From Roseovarius mucosus DSM 17069 (GTDB taxonomy: Bacteria > Pseudomonadota > Alphaproteobacteria > Rhodobacterales > Rhodobacteraceae), in NCBI RefSeq assembly GCF_000768555.3, contig NZ_KN293976.1, forward strand, positions 1-64,000: a DNA stretch of 64,000 bases. Reading direction: 5' to 3'. The translations under genes were made by a program, and so were the position numbers. This document shows positions 62,069-64,000 of this stretch, in pieces. The stretch's first letter is position 1. Each line of letters starts with the position of its first letter. Under the pieces are notes generated by a model. It was not told the DNA's origin, ran no database searches, and saw only the letters and a program-made list of their open reading frames with translations.

Positions 62069-62814
62069 CCCTCGTTGGGATACCAGAAGAGCGCAGCCCA
62101 GATCACCATGCCGACATAGGCCAGACACATCACGATCAGCGCCGCCCAGGTAAAGATCACCAGCGCCGCCGCGACACAGGCAAAGGCCAAGAGGAAAAAC
62201 TTGACGTTCTCGCGCGAGATGCGGGTTTTCTTGAACGACCAGATCGGCACCGGCGAAATCATCAGTAGGCCAACCCCGGCCATGTAGAGCCCGGTGAGGA
62301 ACGCAGGCGGCGGGGACATATCGGGCAGCGCAAAGGTCACGAACATCGGCAGCATCGCCAGAAGCGCGCCTGCGGGCGAGGGCAATCCCTGGAAATAGGC
62401 CCCCGATCCGCCCTTGCCGCCCTCTTCGCGCGCGCTGACGTTGAACCGCGCCAGACGCATGACGCAGCACACAGCAAAGAAGAGAACCGCGATCCAGCCA
62501 GCCTGTCGCGCATCCTGAAGGCCCCAGTAATAGATCACCAGCGGGGCCGCGACGCCGAAGTTGACAAAATCCGCCAGCGAATCAAGCTCGGCCCCCATGG
62601 CGCTCGAACTGCGCAAAAGCCGCGCCAGACGTCCATCGAGACCGTCCAGAACCCCGGCAATGAGCAAGAGCTGCACCGCGCGCACATAGTCCCCCTGCAC
62701 GCCGAGCCGGATTGCCGTTACCCCGGCACAGATCGCGGCCACGGTCAGCATGTTGGGCAAAAGCTGCGCCAGCGTTACCTCGCGGCGCGCGTGGGGCTCG
62801 GGGTCTGGCGTCAT
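62065..62814 (-). CDS. pssA: CDP-diacylglycerol-serine O-phosphatidyltransferase
   Basis: Makes phosphatidylserine from CDP-diacylglycerol and serine in the inner membrane. 249 residues, about seven hydrophobic segments. The CDP-alcohol phosphotransferase motif is intact: [12 protein letters not shown], then [14 protein letters not shown], giving D-G-x2-A-R-x8-G-x3-D-x3-D. Its start overlaps the psd stop by four bases, so the two consecutive steps of phosphatidylethanolamine synthesis are co-expressed. Ends 4 bases inside the convergent oxygenase gene. Confidence 0.93.
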   Translation of the reverse strand: MTPDPEPHARREVTLAQLLPNMLTVAAICAGVTAIRLGVQGDYVRAVQLLLIAGVLDGLDGRLARLLRSSSAMGAELDSLADFVNFGVAAPLVIYYWGLQDARQAGWIAVLFFAVCCVMRLARFNVSAREEGGKGGSGAYFQGLPSPAGALLAMLPMFVTFALPDMSPPPAFLTGLYMAGVGLLMISPVPIWSFKKTRISRENVKFFLLAFACVAAALVIFTWAALIVMCLAYVGMVIWAALFWYPNEG

Positions 62815-63473
62815 TGATCCAACTCCGCGATCACGGTTTCCCCCGCCACCATGGTCTGACCCACGCGCACACTCGGGGCAACACCCTGGGGCAGATACAC
62901 ATCGAGACGAGAGCCAAAACGAATGAGACCAAACCGCTCTCCACGCCCAATGGCCGCGCCCGGTTTCACGAAACAGACAATCCGCCGCGCCACCAATCCG
63001 GCGATCTGCACCACCGGCAAGAGCCGCCCATCGGCCATTTCGATCACCACGCCATTGCGCTCGTTATCCTCGCTCGCCTTGTCGAGAGAGGCGTTGAGGA
63101 ATTTGCCGGGGCGATAGGCCACCGTCTTGATGGTGCCTGCGACCGGCGCGCGGTTCACATGGCAGTTGAACACGCTCATGAACACGCTGACGCGGGTGAG
63201 CGGCGTGTCCGGCAGGCCCAGTTCGGCAGGCGGCACCACCGGTTCGATCAACGACACGATGCCATCCGCGGGGCTGATGATCAGGCCGGGGCGCTCTGGC
63301 GTCACACGCGCGGGATCGCGAAAGAAATAGTAGCACCACACCGTGAGGCCCACACCGATCCAGCCCAGCACATCCCAGACCATGAAAAGCGCAAGCGTGA
63401 CGAGCGCAAAGATCGCCACGAACTTGCGCCCCTCGGGGTGCATCGGCTTGATGAAGGTTTCATGCATTTTCAT
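62811..63473 (-). CDS. psd: Phosphatidylserine decarboxylase (short, phosphatidylserine-decarboxylase-related form)
   Basis: Decarboxylates phosphatidylserine to phosphatidylethanolamine. 220 residues, the short alphaproteobacterial form. Autocatalytic cleavage to make the pyruvoyl group is expected at Gly-Ser in [13 protein letters not shown] near the C-terminus. The family segments [24 protein letters not shown] and [13 protein letters not shown] are present. ATG 63473 ([15 protein letters not shown]) has AAGGAG upstream; the frame to 63542 adds an Arg/Lys-rich stretch overlapping the ribosome-binding site. First gene of psd-pssA. Confidence 0.92.
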   Translation of the reverse strand: MKMHETFIKPMHPEGRKFVAIFALVTLALFMVWDVLGWIGVGLTVWCYYFFRDPARVTPERPGLIISPADGIVSLIEPVVPPAELGLPDTPLTRVSVFMSVFNCHVNRAPVAGTIKTVAYRPGKFLNASLDKASEDNERNGVVIEMADGRLLPVVQIAGLVARRIVCFVKPGAAIGRGERFGLIRFGSRLDVYLPQGVAPSVRVGQTMVAGETVIAELDQ

Positions 63474-63594
63474 GCGCGCGCGCTCCTTGCGACGGGTCCG
63501 GGTTTGCTTCCGTTTCCCCCCGCCTAAGCCCATGGCTCTCAACTTTCAAGGTGACAGCTTTTCTTTGCAACATCCACATGGCAATCTCTGCGCC

Positions 63595-64000
63595 ATGACC
63601 ATGCAAATCACCTCCCCCGACGGAACCCCGGCCAGCCGCTTTGCCTTTGGCACCATGCAATTCGGCGATGCCGCAGACGAGGCCGCCTCGCGCGCCATGT
63701 TCGACGCCTGCCTCGGCGCGGGCATCACCCATTTCGACACCGCGCATCTCTATACCGATGGCGCTGCGGAAACGCTCTTGGGGCGGTTCGCGGCCCCACA
63801 TCGCGACCGGCTGACCATTGCCACCAAAGCCGGGTATTCCGGCGGGGCGGGGCGCGAGAACATCCTCGCGCAGTTCGACATCTCCCGCCAGCGTTTGGGC
63901 ATGGACAAGGTCGAGATTCTCTACCTCCACCGCTTTGATCCCGACACGCCGCTTGAGGAAACTCTGGAAACCTTCGCCGAGTTGCGCGCGCGCGGGCAGA
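63595..64000 (+). CDS. Aldo/keto reductase (truncated by window end)
   Basis: The first 135 codons are visible and run off the window. Aldo/keto reductase features: FAFGTMQFGDAADEAASRAM, the catalytic Asp-Tyr pair in THFDTAHLYTDGAAETLLG, the catalytic Lys in LTIATKAGYSGG, and the His in VEILYLHRFDPDTPLEETL. ATG 63595 is used; ATG 63601 is an alternative. Divergent from psd. Specific substrate cannot be assigned. Confidence 0.88.
   Translation, partial: MTMQITSPDGTPASRFAFGTMQFGDAADEAASRAMFDACLGAGITHFDTAHLYTDGAAETLLGRFAAPHRDRLTIATKAGYSGGAGRENILAQFDISRQRLGMDKVEILYLHRFDPDTPLEETLETFAELRARGQ

Overview
The window is high-GC DNA from an alphaproteobacterium, most likely a marine Rhodobacteraceae (Roseobacter-type) member. 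This rests on gene content: class II ribonucleotide reductase, short HisG plus HisZ, xdhABC next to a BmpA-type nucleoside ABC transporter, several TRAP transporters, DUF1489 and SlyX. No rRNA, tRNA or CRISPR array was recognised. All assignments were made by eye from protein motifs; no database search was run.

Layout. (1) 84-3423: two overlapping genes for coiled-coil proteins with exact tandem repeats; the second has an N-terminal FkbM-methyltransferase-like region and a C-terminal sulfotransferase domain, which suggests surface-glycan modification. (2) 3890-8397: a TakP-like TRAP transporter (dctPQM type) followed by a gamma-glutamyltransferase-family amidohydrolase resembling HpxW (oxamate amidohydrolase). 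(3) 8398-9153: debris, namely an IS6-family remnant lying against a decayed piece of an hpxZ-like gene. (4) 9154-14847: an RpiR regulator divergent from a polar amino-acid ABC transporter (binding protein, two permeases, ATPase) and an aspartase/fumarase-superfamily lyase. (5) 14854-21989: on the minus strand hpxW2, a second TRAP transporter, an AtzE/HpxY-like amidase and an intact hpxZ, with a divergent TetR regulator. (6) 21990-22750: debris with a LuxR C-terminal fragment and an IS-end-like sequence. (7) 22819-39291: one minus-strand gene for a 5490-residue modular RTX/VCBS/cadherin-type exoprotein, preceded by 1.2 kb without an intact gene. (8) 40463-51557: housekeeping genes (nrdJ, DUF1489, a small outer-membrane beta-barrel, hisG-hisZ-hisS, slyX, dnaE). 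(9) 51719-62068: xdhABC, a BmpA-type ABC transporter operon, and a 2-oxoglutarate/Fe(II) oxygenase whose reading frame is broken in a G6 tract. (10) 62065-end: psd-pssA for phosphatidylethanolamine synthesis and a truncated aldo/keto reductase.

How the genes fit together. Purine use appears twice: xdhABC with a nucleoside/purine importer can feed purines in, and HpxW, HpxZ and the amidase resemble the oxalurate/oxamate end of purine-ring degradation known from Klebsiella. In this window these hpx-type genes are wired to TRAP transporters, suggesting uptake of a small oxamate- or oxalurate-like acid; this is inference. The duplication of hpxW with its own TRAP system, and a decayed hpxZ beside the first copy, point to a history of duplication and loss.

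The most unusual DNA-level signal is a 48-bp double-hairpin sequence found once in xdhA and once, inverted, in xdhB. Both copies are in frame, and the only two differences between them are compensatory within one stem.
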